Positions 23,177 through 31,109 of a stretch of 64,000 nt of DNA are shown here, piece by piece. Origin of the DNA: Opitutia bacterium UBA4506 (GTDB lineage Bacteria; Verrucomicrobiota; Verrucomicrobiia; Opitutales; Puniceicoccaceae); contig DGMY01000025.1 in the NCBI GenBank assembly GCA_002388665.1, positions 62,001 to 126,000 of the forward strand, written 5' to 3'. The translations under genes were made by a program, and so were the position numbers. Every line of letters starts with the position of its first letter. Position 1 is the stretch's first letter. The notes under the pieces are model-generated. The model was not told the origin of the DNA. It saw only the letters and a program-made list of their open reading frames with translations, and ran no database searches.

Positions 23177-24853
23177 ATGCCCCCTTCCAGACACCGATTC
23201 TCGATCCGAACCAAAGCCGGCGGAATTGCCGGGCGCATTTTCGGAGGTCTTTTTGGCCTAGCATTCGCGACATTTGGAATTTTCTTTCTTTGGATGGCTT
23301 CGATCAGTCCCTATTTGGATCAAGCCACAACGGACGAATGGGTCGAAGTCCCGGCGACTATTCTCGAATCCAAAGTGGAACGGAACGGTGAAGAACTGAC
23401 CAACATCATCCGCTTTCGCTACCAGTACGAAGATCTTGTAAACGAGTCCGACAAACCCTATTGGAAGGCACCCAATCTCTCCTACCTCGAAGTACAGAAA
23501 GTCCGAGACCAACTTCCACCAGGCACCGAGACGGTCGCCTTCGTCAATCCAGCAGCTCCTCGCCAAGCCGTTCTATTTCTCAACCATACCTCATCTCTAT
23601 GGACCGGCCTCTTCTGTCTACCATTCATCCTGATTGGCCTCGGCGTCGCCGGCTTTTCCCTCTTTGGCAAAAGTAAGAAGAAGAAAGCAAAGGGATTTTC
23701 AAATCGATCACCCCGGCGAAAGAAAGGAAAGCGAAACCTAGTTCTTAGCGTATTTGGCCTCCCGTTTCTAGGGATGGGACTCTTCTTCTGCTGGATTGGA
23801 GGTCTCTCGCCAATCCTCCAAAGCCAGGCTGCCGAAAACTGGCCTCAAGTTCCCTGCACCATAACAAAAAGCTATGTCGAATCCCATTCGGACTCTGACG
23901 GGACCACCTACAGCGTCGAAATTCGATTCACCTACGAAAGGAACGGGAAAACCTATTTCGGAGAGAATTATACCTTTGGAAACATGTCCTCGTCCGGGCG
24001 GGCCTCGAAAGCAGCCATCGTGCGCAAGTATCCGGAAGGATCGTCACAAATATGCTTTGTCAACCCAACAGATCCGTACGATGCTGTCATCACAACTGAA
24101 GTCGGATGGCTACCATGGGGAATTATCGGATTCAGCTCCATCTTCATCCTCGTCGGCGCGGGACTGTTCATCGGTGGCTTCTATCGCAAAAATGATCCCG
24201 GCCCAGAGGCTGTTTTTGGAGATGATGAGGAAGAACAAAGCGCCGAGATTCTCGAACTCTCCCCCACAACCAGCCGCTTGGCCCGCACTGTGGGGAGTGT
24301 ATTTTTCACCGTACTGTGGAACGGAATTTCGAGCATCCCATGGTTCATTTATTTCAATGAACGCAAGACCGGGAATGGTGATGCCATCTTACTCATCGTT
24401 GGGGGGATATTCTCACTCGTAGGGCTATTTCTCATCGGCAAGAGCGCCCAAGCCCTTCTCACCCTACGCAATCCAAAGCCCCGTGTGCTCATCGCACCAG
24501 GTAAAATCACTCCTGGAACCAAACTGTACCTCTCTTGGAAACTCGAAGGCAAAACGAGCCGATTGAACAGCCTGGAAGTCTACCTCGAAGGTACTGAGAT
24601 TGCACAATACCAGCAGGGCACCAATACCGTTACCGATCGAAACCTATTTTTCCAGGAGCAGCTTTTCCAAACACAGGAGCGCGGATCCTATCGGGAGGGC
24701 TCTGCTGAATATGAACTGCCGCTCGCAACGGTTCCCTCAATGAAGAGTGAGCACAATGAAATCCTTTGGGAGGTTATCTTTACTGGCAGGATCGCCCGTT
24801 GGCCCGATCTAAAGGAAACCTACCGGCTCCCCGTTCTCCCCGCGAAATCCTAA
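23177..24853 (+). CDS. DUF3592-family membrane protein with two extracytoplasmic repeats
   Basis: The 558-aa protein contains two DUF3592-like units. Each has a membrane helix, an extracytoplasmic beta domain beginning WVEVPATILES (about residue 54) or WPQVPCTITKS (about 210), an NP(A/T)xPxxAV end, and another helix. Two more helices follow (about 375-435), then a C-terminal cytoplasmic beta domain that resembles an arrestin-like fold. The ATG at 23177 is preferred over 23093, whose extra residues do not resemble the family. It heads a plus-strand cluster of four uncharacterised genes. Confidence 0.7.
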   Translation: MPPSRHRFSIRTKAGGIAGRIFGGLFGLAFATFGIFFLWMASISPYLDQATTDEWVEVPATILESKVERNGEELTNIIRFRYQYEDLVNESDKPYWKAPNLSYLEVQKVRDQLPPGTETVAFVNPAAPRQAVLFLNHTSSLWTGLFCLPFILIGLGVAGFSLFGKSKKKKAKGFSNRSPRRKKGKRNLVLSVFGLPFLGMGLFFCWIGGLSPILQSQAAENWPQVPCTITKSYVESHSDSDGTTYSVEIRFTYERNGKTYFGENYTFGNMSSSGRASKAAIVRKYPEGSSQICFVNPTDPYDAVITTEVGWLPWGIIGFSSIFILVGAGLFIGGFYRKNDPGPEAVFGDDEEEQSAEILELSPTTSRLARTVGSVFFTVLWNGISSIPWFIYFNERKTGNGDAILLIVGGIFSLVGLFLIGKSAQALLTLRNPKPRVLIAPGKITPGTKLYLSWKLEGKTSRLNSLEVYLEGTEIAQYQQGTNTVTDRNLFFQEQLFQTQERGSYREGSAEYELPLATVPSMKSEHNEILWEVIFTGRIARWPDLKETYRLPVLPAKS

Positions 24854-24865
24854 GACCTCCCCACC

Positions 24866-25306
24866 ATGGCGAATCATCTAATTCTCGAAGTATTCGAAAA
24901 GAACCTACAACCCGGAGGAATACTCCGCGGCGAGATCCTTTGGGACCTGGAAAAGAACCCCGACTCGCTCTATCTCAGTTTTGGCTGGTGGACCTCTGGG
25001 CGCGGCGACCGTGATGAGTACATCGTGGGTGACAAAGAACTGTCACGCCCGACTGCGATTGGCAAAGAAGCATTCTCATTTCAGATTCCCCACAAAGTCG
25101 TTCCCTCCTTCTCAGGGAAACTGATTTCAGTCGAATGGGGGCTGCAACTCTCGGTGATAGGCGTCCGGGTCGACGACCTTATCGAGCCCATCACGGTCTC
25201 CCCGACAATGGAGGAGATCGACATCAGCCAGCACACCTATGAAAGCAAGGGAAAATCCGTTTCGTTCCGAAAAGGTCGCCGCCTTTCGCTACCAAATCGA
25301 ACCTGA
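24866..25306 (+). CDS. Arrestin-like small protein, unknown
   Basis: The 146-aa beta-rich protein begins 12 bases after the DUF3592 gene. Its pattern, with a Pro-Gly-Gly loop and then RGEILWDLEKNPDSLYLSFGW, resembles the arrestin-like fold in which PGGxLxGxVxW-type strands occur, and looks related to the C-terminal domain of the upstream protein. Residues about 70-105 (FSFQIPHKVVPSFSGKLISV) fit a second sheet. The final 22 residues lie in an overlap of 68 bases with the next gene. Function unknown; the relationship to arrestin-like proteins is inference. Confidence 0.6.
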   Translation: MANHLILEVFEKNLQPGGILRGEILWDLEKNPDSLYLSFGWWTSGRGDRDEYIVGDKELSRPTAIGKEAFSFQIPHKVVPSFSGKLISVEWGLQLSVIGVRVDDLIEPITVSPTMEEIDISQHTYESKGKSVSFRKGRRLSLPNRT

Positions 25307-25817
25307 GCGGATTGCACAGTGGCGCAACCAACTCGAATCGGAAAAGACGGTTCGCTGGTCAATCGTCGGCCCCATGGGCACTGGCAAAACCGTTCTAATG
25401 GAAGATATTGCCAAAGATGTCCGCGAATACGATTGGGTAAAGATCCACGACAACGACACCCGAAGCCAAAAACTTCGCGCAGCGCGACACTTGTTCCGCC
25501 GCTCCAAGCGCCCCCTATTTCTTGACGGGACCGAAGCCCTCCCCCGCTGGTGCCTGAACTGGAAGACACTTCTCCGTCCAAAGATTATCGTAACCCTTCA
25601 CAGCCCCCGACCATCCCTCTCCATTCTTTATCGGACCCGTTTTGACGCGGAGATCGTTTTCGCTATGGTAGAACGACTCACTCATGAAACCCTATCAACA
25701 ACCGACCGTAACCGTATTCTCAAACTCGGCGAAGAGCACGAGGGAAACGTTCGCTCGATCCTTCGTGAAATGTACCACTCCCCTAGCCTCATGGGAACAG
25801 GATCACATTCCCACTAG
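25239..25817 (+). CDS. P-loop NTPase, unknown function
   Basis: A 192-aa protein with a Walker A motif GPMGTGKT at residues 44-51 and a Walker B-like RPLFLDGTEAL at 90-100. It is short for an AAA+ or STAND ATPase and looks like a bare ATPase core with a few helices. It overlaps the previous gene by 68 bases and ends three bases before the next. In this cluster it may power or switch an assembly made by the DUF3592 and arrestin-like proteins; that is inference. Confidence 0.65.
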   Translation: MKARENPFRSEKVAAFRYQIEPERIAQWRNQLESEKTVRWSIVGPMGTGKTVLMEDIAKDVREYDWVKIHDNDTRSQKLRAARHLFRRSKRPLFLDGTEALPRWCLNWKTLLRPKIIVTLHSPRPSLSILYRTRFDAEIVFAMVERLTHETLSTTDRNRILKLGEEHEGNVRSILREMYHSPSLMGTGSHSH

Positions 25818-25820
25818 ATT

Positions 25821-26900
25821 GTGAATCACTCGAGAAAACTGCCCCTGCGCACCGGACGCAACTGGAACGAAGTCGGCCCCCGCAGTACAGAATGGCGTAT
25901 TGCCTGGGAGGGGAATGGCGTAATCTCTACCGCAGAGACCGACTTCAAGCACCCGGCGAATAGAGGACCCTCCGGCGCGGTCGACTCTCCCCTCACCTTT
26001 GATCCCGAGAGGAACCGGCTTCACCGTTACTATTGTCCCTCCCTTTCGAGCCGGGATCGCAGCAATGGAATCATCTCGATCGATCTGGAAAGCGGTACCC
26101 GGGACATGACCTTCCCGCTCCACCCATTGCGCATGGTTCCGTGGATGTTGAGCAAAGTACCTGAGCACCCACTCCTCATCGGCCTTGTAGTTACCGACAG
26201 CACCCGGCCGGAACGCCCCGGAATCGTCCTTCAGCATCAATTAGGGTTGTTTCATCTAGACGAGAACAAATCACTCTACCGAAATCTTCCGGCCGGTTGC
26301 CAACATCCAGTCACCATAAGCCCCCGCCAAGACCGCATAGTCTTCCACGGTCCCGACGGCTACCAACTACTGAATCTAAAAGGACGCCGGCAACTACTCC
26401 TCACGGATGCCGTATGGGGCGATGGAAATGCAGGAGCCGCCTTTCACCCGACACGGCCGGTCTTCGCGGTCGGTGGATCCCCTCTCGCCTTATACGACCC
26501 GATTCACCGCCAACGAACGAGCCTCTCATTTGCGGGACGATGTCCGGTCTGGACCTCGGACGGGAGATGCATGTTTTTCTCAACCTCTAGCAGCGACCTC
26601 CATCTGTACGACAGTGAAACAGGCGGCCGCGAAGAGATTCTTTCGATTTTGGCCAACCGGTATCCTGAAACCAAGAAATCGCGACCGGTGCAACTCAGCC
26701 CCGACGGACGGTACTTTGCCCTCCCCGTTACGCGACGGTCTCCCTACCACGCGGAATCGGTTCGACCTGATCAGCCTCTATGGTCCGAGAATCAATCCCT
26801 CGTCATCGGCGATCTGGAGCGAAGGGAAATCTGGCAACTACCCGGTCCAGTGGATCAATGTTGCTGGGTCGGTATTTCGAAAAAGAAGACGGAACCGTGA
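25821..26900 (+). CDS. Beta-propeller-like protein, unknown
   Basis: The 359-aa protein has several repeating strand units with WD40/TolB-like features, for example FHPTRPVFAVGGSPLALYD, CPVWTSDGRCMFFSTSSSDLHLYD and LSPDGRYFALPV. No signal peptide is present and the start appears to be GTG at 25821. Propellers usually act as scaffolds. It is the last of the plus-strand cluster and its end overlaps the convergent histidine kinase gene by 46 bases. Confidence 0.6.
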   Translation: MNHSRKLPLRTGRNWNEVGPRSTEWRIAWEGNGVISTAETDFKHPANRGPSGAVDSPLTFDPERNRLHRYYCPSLSSRDRSNGIISIDLESGTRDMTFPLHPLRMVPWMLSKVPEHPLLIGLVVTDSTRPERPGIVLQHQLGLFHLDENKSLYRNLPAGCQHPVTISPRQDRIVFHGPDGYQLLNLKGRRQLLLTDAVWGDGNAGAAFHPTRPVFAVGGSPLALYDPIHRQRTSLSFAGRCPVWTSDGRCMFFSTSSSDLHLYDSETGGREEILSILANRYPETKKSRPVQLSPDGRYFALPVTRRSPYHAESVRPDQPLWSENQSLVIGDLERREIWQLPGPVDQCCWVGISKKKTEP

Positions 26901-27829
26901 CCCAGCGTCGTGCGGCAGCCGACTCGGCCCTGCATCGCTTCGACCAGACTCTTTACAATCGCTAATCCGAGACCGACCGACGGCTCGCCCGCTGTAGTGC
27001 GCGCGGAGAGACGGGCGAACTTCTCAAACAACTTCCCCTGGTCCTCCTCGTTCAGGCCCGGTCCTTCATCGACCACCTCGGTTCGGATATAACCTGACAA
27101 GGACTCAAACCGAACTTTCGTCACAGATCCTATCGGCGAATACTTCAAGGCATTGGAAATGAGATTCTCCAAAATCTGGAAATAGGCTTGGGGATCTCCG
27201 AAAGCACTCAGGGGGCGCTCCGGCTCATCGAACTCGATCGTCTGCTTCTTTTTCTCAGCCTTTTTCTGAAAACTTTCGACAACGAGCAGTGCGGATTCGG
27301 CGGCATCAAACTCGCGATAATCCCAAATCATTGAACCGGTCTCCATCCGGTTCACATCGAGTAGATTACTCAACAACTCGAGCATCCGGCGGCATTCGTC
27401 AATCGAGTCAGTGACGATTCCGGACCATTCATTGCGCTCGATATTGGGGTCCTCAACAATCATCTCGAGGCCCATAATGATATTCGAGAGCGGATTGCGC
27501 AGGTCATGAGCAGCGAAGCCCAGATATTCATCTTTTTCCGACGCCAATTCGGTCAAGTGATGATTCAAGTCATCCTTGTCCCGCAGAGCCTCTCTCAACT
27601 CCCTTTGGGTCTCGACCAATTGGCGCTGCACCGAGTCCCCGATACGCGTCATCTTCGAGGCAGTATCGAGCAGTCGCCGAAATCCTTTGGTCAGCGAGGA
27701 AAACTCTCTCCGGAGGTCAGCCTCCGACCTCTCTTCGTCCTTTTCGAGGTTTTCGGCGTGAGCCAGAATCTCATACTCGCGCCGAAAGACATCCCGGTAA
27801 TTTCGCTCTCGCTGTTCCCTCGCCTTCAC
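26855..27829 (-). CDS. Soluble histidine kinase, predicted output of the SiaB/SiaC pathway
   Basis: The 324-aa protein has no membrane segment. Residues 1-100 form a helical stalk (EYEILAHAENLEKDEERSEADL and onwards), then HisKA with GFAAHDLRNPLS (His108), and a HATPase with NLISNALKYSP (Asn226), DEGPGL (254-259) and GLGLAIVK (286-293). It starts from GTG at 27829, three bases after siaC-like gene, so both are cotranslated. In Pseudomonas SiaC binds the helical stalk of the diguanylate cyclase SiaD; here the stalk leads into a histidine kinase, so SiaC-controlled phosphorelay output is proposed. No cognate response regulator gene is adjacent. Confidence 0.85.
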   Translation of the reverse strand: MKAREQRERNYRDVFRREYEILAHAENLEKDEERSEADLRREFSSLTKGFRRLLDTASKMTRIGDSVQRQLVETQRELREALRDKDDLNHHLTELASEKDEYLGFAAHDLRNPLSNIIMGLEMIVEDPNIERNEWSGIVTDSIDECRRMLELLSNLLDVNRMETGSMIWDYREFDAAESALLVVESFQKKAEKKKQTIEFDEPERPLSAFGDPQAYFQILENLISNALKYSPIGSVTKVRFESLSGYIRTEVVDEGPGLNEEDQGKLFEKFARLSARTTAGEPSVGLGLAIVKSLVEAMQGRVGCRTTLGHGSVFFFEIPTQQH

Positions 27830-27832
27830 AAA

Positions 27833-28207
27833 TTAGTAGGACTTCAATTCAAATGGAATCCGGAGATCGTCGGCAAAATCTTCTCCGTTTTCCTGCATCA
27901 CCTCTATGCCCTCTTTGTACAGCCAGACGACTCGCACGCTCTTCCCTTCATCAAAATGGGACTCGAGCATCTCCAGGAGATCGAGAATGGTTTTCGAACT
28001 ACTCGTATTAAAGTAACGAAGATCGAATTGCACCTCGAGACTGTCGGAGGACCTCAGGTACTCTTCGACCTTGGCAACCACTGGCTCGTAGAAATCACGC
28101 ACATTCTCGGGGAACGATTCCCCCTCAATGAGCAAGCTCTTCGAATCCGCATTGAGCACTACTCGCGGAGTGCAATCGGTTGGTTCTATCAAAAATGATT
28201 TGTCCAT
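27833..28207 (-). CDS. siaC: SiaC-family (DUF1987) regulatory phosphoprotein
   Basis: The 124-aa acidic protein matches SiaC/DUF1987: a beta start TPRVVLNADSKSLLIEGESFPE, then LEVQFDLRYFNTSSSKTILDLLEML. The Thr in FNTSSSK is residue 68, the position I recall as the phosphorylation site of Pseudomonas aeruginosa SiaC. In that system SiaB phosphorylates SiaC, SiaA dephosphorylates it and the unphosphorylated form binds and activates the partner SiaD. Two bases separate it from siaB. The gene symbol is by family; function here is inferred. Confidence 0.88.
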   Translation of the reverse strand: MDKSFLIEPTDCTPRVVLNADSKSLLIEGESFPENVRDFYEPVVAKVEEYLRSSDSLEVQFDLRYFNTSSSKTILDLLEMLESHFDEGKSVRVVWLYKEGIEVMQENGEDFADDLRIPFELKSY

Positions 28208-28209
28208 GT

Positions 28210-28734
28210 TCAGTCCTTCGAAACCTCCGCCTCTACGGTAAAGAATAGCATCCCTTCCTTCACAGGTTCAAACCTGCATCGCACTGATTTGCATCGGCGG
28301 AACAGTTCGATTAACCCAAGGCCTGCGCTATCTCCCGTACCAGTTCGCGCTTCTTTCCGCTTCTCCTTGTAAGCGACGCGCAACTCGTCTCCCGACAGCG
28401 TGGACAAGCGGGCAAAACTCTCCTCCAGCTCCTTCTGTTCCCCGCTGGGGATGAGATTCCCCGAGCTCACCTCAAACGTCGAATCGCTCTCGGAGATGAT
28501 CACAACCCCAAGACCCACCGAACCCGATTTCTCGGCGGAATATCGCAGTACGTTTTGTGCGAGCTCCACGAAGACACCCAAAACGACAATACGTCGATTT
28601 TCTGAAATCGACTCCATCCCCTTGAGCAGCGCACCGTACTGTTTCACGATTTCTTGTGAAATCGGACCGGTCACCGACAACAGGAGACGATCGCGATTCA
28701 AGCGCTGATAATATTCAAACAAATTCTCATTCAT
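28210..28734 (-). CDS. siaB: SiaB-family protein kinase (HATPase fold)
   Basis: The 174-aa protein is a GHKL-type ATPase with N-box VFVELAQNVLRYS (residues 55-66; Glu57, Asn61) and G2-box GDSAGLGLIEL (134-144). This is the SiaB/DUF6272 architecture of anti-anti-sigma-type kinases that phosphorylate SiaC rather than transfer from histidine. It lies between the Amt-phosphatase gene and siaC, two bases before siaC, in the same order as siaABC of Pseudomonas. Kinase activity on the adjacent SiaC is predicted. Confidence 0.87.
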   Translation of the reverse strand: MNENLFEYYQRLNRDRLLLSVTGPISQEIVKQYGALLKGMESISENRRIVVLGVFVELAQNVLRYSAEKSGSVGLGVVIISESDSTFEVSSGNLIPSGEQKELEESFARLSTLSGDELRVAYKEKRKEARTGTGDSAGLGLIELFRRCKSVRCRFEPVKEGMLFFTVEAEVSKD

Positions 28735-28799
28735 AGGGTTTCGCTATATCGGAGTGTACAACTTCTCATTTCATCGAACAGTTCGTTGCTCTTCAACTA

Positions 28800-30959
28800 T
28801 TAAAGAAACAAGCTCAGGATTGAAACGTCATCTTTCCGTCGGGCATCACCCTGAAAATCCCGGAGCTCCTTCAGCAATATTTCGCCCTGCACCTCCGGCG
28901 GAGAATCCCAGCAATTCTCGATTATATTGCGAAATCGGGAGGTATCGAACGGCTCTCGCATTGCGTTCGTTTGCTCAACGAACCCGTCGGTCGTTAAGTA
29001 GACCTTCATCCCGGGCTCCCGCGCAATCACGGAACAAGTGAATTCCCGAACCTTCTCCCGCTGGCGCCCTCCGATCGACTTGCGATCACCCCGCAACACC
29101 TGGCACTTCCCCCTCTGCTCTCCCTGACCAGAGACCCAATACAGGGGGCGTTTCGCTCCAGCAAACGCGACACTGGAGCGGTCAATTCGAACGATGCACA
29201 CATCCATCCCGTCCTGAGAGTCGGCTCCCGGCTGATCTTGTTTGAGGGTAGATCTCACCTTGCGATGAAGTTCCCCCAATATCTCATCGGGCATCTCCAC
29301 CTTCTTTTCCAAAATAATCTCATTGAGAAAGGCATGCCCGATAAGAGACATGAATGCCCCGGGAACGCCATGGCCCGTGCAATCGACGACGGCAGCGATC
29401 AATCGATTTCGATCACGGTGGATCCAGAAGAAGTCGCCTGAAACCGTCTCACGCGGTTCAAAAATATAGAAATGGCCGGCGATATCCAAATCGAGAGAAG
29501 AGAGATCGGGAAAGACCGCCGACTGAATTCTCCGGGCGTACTCAATGCTGCTCATCAAGTCATGGGTGACTCGTTCGCTGGCGTCCTTTTCCTGAGCAAG
29601 CTTCTCCGCAAGTTCCTCCCGCTTCGTCATTTCCTCTGCCACCCGAAGAAGCACTCGATTGTACTCCTGAGCGACCTGCCCCACCTCGGTGTACGGATCA
29701 AACTGTACTTGGGAGCTAAAGTCTCCTCGCTCTCGCTGCCGGCGCATATCCCCAAGCAAGTCGAGAATCTCGGTGCTGGCGCCGTGTTCACACACATTGA
29801 GCCCTTCACGCTCCTTATCCTCCGAAATGCGCAACGGGAATACACGATTCAGTAGGTACAGCAGCAACCATCCAAACCCAAAGGCCCACAGGAAAACCGC
29901 GCCCACACCGACCGCCTGAACCCACAACTGCTCGCCCCGGGTTAAACCGGTATCAAGCAGAGCGAGATCACCAAAAACGGCCACCGCCAAGGTGCCCCAT
30001 ACCCCTGGGAAGGCATGTGCGCAAGACGCCCCAACCACATCGTCGATTCGAATTTTCTCCATTCCGAGCGAAACCGCATAGCAAATGATTCCCCCGATCA
30101 TCCCGATCAGTAACGCCTGCCACTGAGCTACATACGGGGCGCACGCAGTGATCGATACCAGGCCCGCGATAATCCCGTTCAGCATCTCTTTGAGATCAAA
30201 GATATGGGTACGGGCCCTCGACACTGCCAACACCGAGATACCACCAGCCGCAGCGGCGAGAAACGTATTGAACACAATGACCGGCACCGAGGCATTGAAA
30301 GCGTAAGTACTCCCCCCATTGAACCCGATCCAACCAAACCAAAGAATGAGCACCCCGAAAGTTGCCTGTACCAAGCTGTGACCACTGGCCAAGGAACGCT
30401 CGGTCGAGAAACGCCCGATCCGCGGACCGATGACCAGGACACTGGCTAGGGCGAGCCACCCTCCTACAGAGTGAACGGCAGTGGAGCCCGCAAAATCGAG
30501 AAACCCCATTCCCGCGAGCCATCCATCACTACCCCAAATCCAATGACCCGAGATGGGATAAAACGCGGCCGTGACGAGAATTGAGATGATGAGGTACCCC
30601 GAGAACCGCATCCGCTCGGCAACCGCTCCAGCGATAATCGTCGCTGCAGTCGCACAGAACACGAGTTGAAAGAAGAAAAAGGTCCCCTCGCCAAAACTGG
30701 AGGACACGTCGAAGAAGAATCCTGTGTGCCCAAACCAGCCCGTCGTACCGGCCCCGAACATAATGGCGTAGCCGACAGCCCAGTAAGCTAGGACCGCCAC
30801 ACAGAAATCGACCACATTTTTGGCGGCCACATTAATCGTATTCTTCGTGCGGACCAACCCACTCTCAAGCATGCAAAACCCAAGCTGCATGAGCATGACG
30901 AGCGCTCCACTCAAGAGCACCCAAAGTATATCCAACGGGGTATCCACAATCGTTTTCAA
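28800..30959 (-). CDS. Ammonium transporter fused to SpoIIE/PP2C phosphatase (SiaA-like)
   Basis: The 719-aa protein begins with a complete Amt/MEP/Rh domain (residues 8-376, about 11 helices). It keeps the conserved Asp155 (LDFAGSTAVH), pore His163 and His315, and the GWIGFNGGS loop. Then EGLNVCEHGAS (386-395) is the Amt C-terminal signature, followed by a HAMP-like/coiled-coil linker (400-485; GDFSSQVQF, EYNRVLLRVAEEM) and a PP2C domain (488-719) with metal ligands Asp509 (SGDFF), Asp526 (DCTGHGVPGAFMS), Asp658 (LTTDGF) and Asp710/711. The phosphatase is expected to dephosphorylate SiaC; the Amt domain would sense or import ammonium. It lies 65 bases upstream of siaB. Confidence 0.92.
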   Translation of the reverse strand: MKTIVDTPLDILWVLLSGALVMLMQLGFCMLESGLVRTKNTINVAAKNVVDFCVAVLAYWAVGYAIMFGAGTTGWFGHTGFFFDVSSSFGEGTFFFFQLVFCATAATIIAGAVAERMRFSGYLIISILVTAAFYPISGHWIWGSDGWLAGMGFLDFAGSTAVHSVGGWLALASVLVIGPRIGRFSTERSLASGHSLVQATFGVLILWFGWIGFNGGSTYAFNASVPVIVFNTFLAAAAGGISVLAVSRARTHIFDLKEMLNGIIAGLVSITACAPYVAQWQALLIGMIGGIICYAVSLGMEKIRIDDVVGASCAHAFPGVWGTLAVAVFGDLALLDTGLTRGEQLWVQAVGVGAVFLWAFGFGWLLLYLLNRVFPLRISEDKEREGLNVCEHGASTEILDLLGDMRRQRERGDFSSQVQFDPYTEVGQVAQEYNRVLLRVAEEMTKREELAEKLAQEKDASERVTHDLMSSIEYARRIQSAVFPDLSSLDLDIAGHFYIFEPRETVSGDFFWIHRDRNRLIAAVVDCTGHGVPGAFMSLIGHAFLNEIILEKKVEMPDEILGELHRKVRSTLKQDQPGADSQDGMDVCIVRIDRSSVAFAGAKRPLYWVSGQGEQRGKCQVLRGDRKSIGGRQREKVREFTCSVIAREPGMKVYLTTDGFVEQTNAMREPFDTSRFRNIIENCWDSPPEVQGEILLKELRDFQGDARRKDDVSILSLFL

Positions 30960-31109
30960 AGCAGATTCGAAGCCAAACTATTCTTTTACGCCATCATGGT
31001 ACTTGGATCGAGCACGAATCCGACAAATCATAGAAAAATTCTCGTCGGTGAATCGGACGGAAATCGTCGACGTTCGGACCAATTTAATCCATGAACGAAG
31101 GTTTACTTC

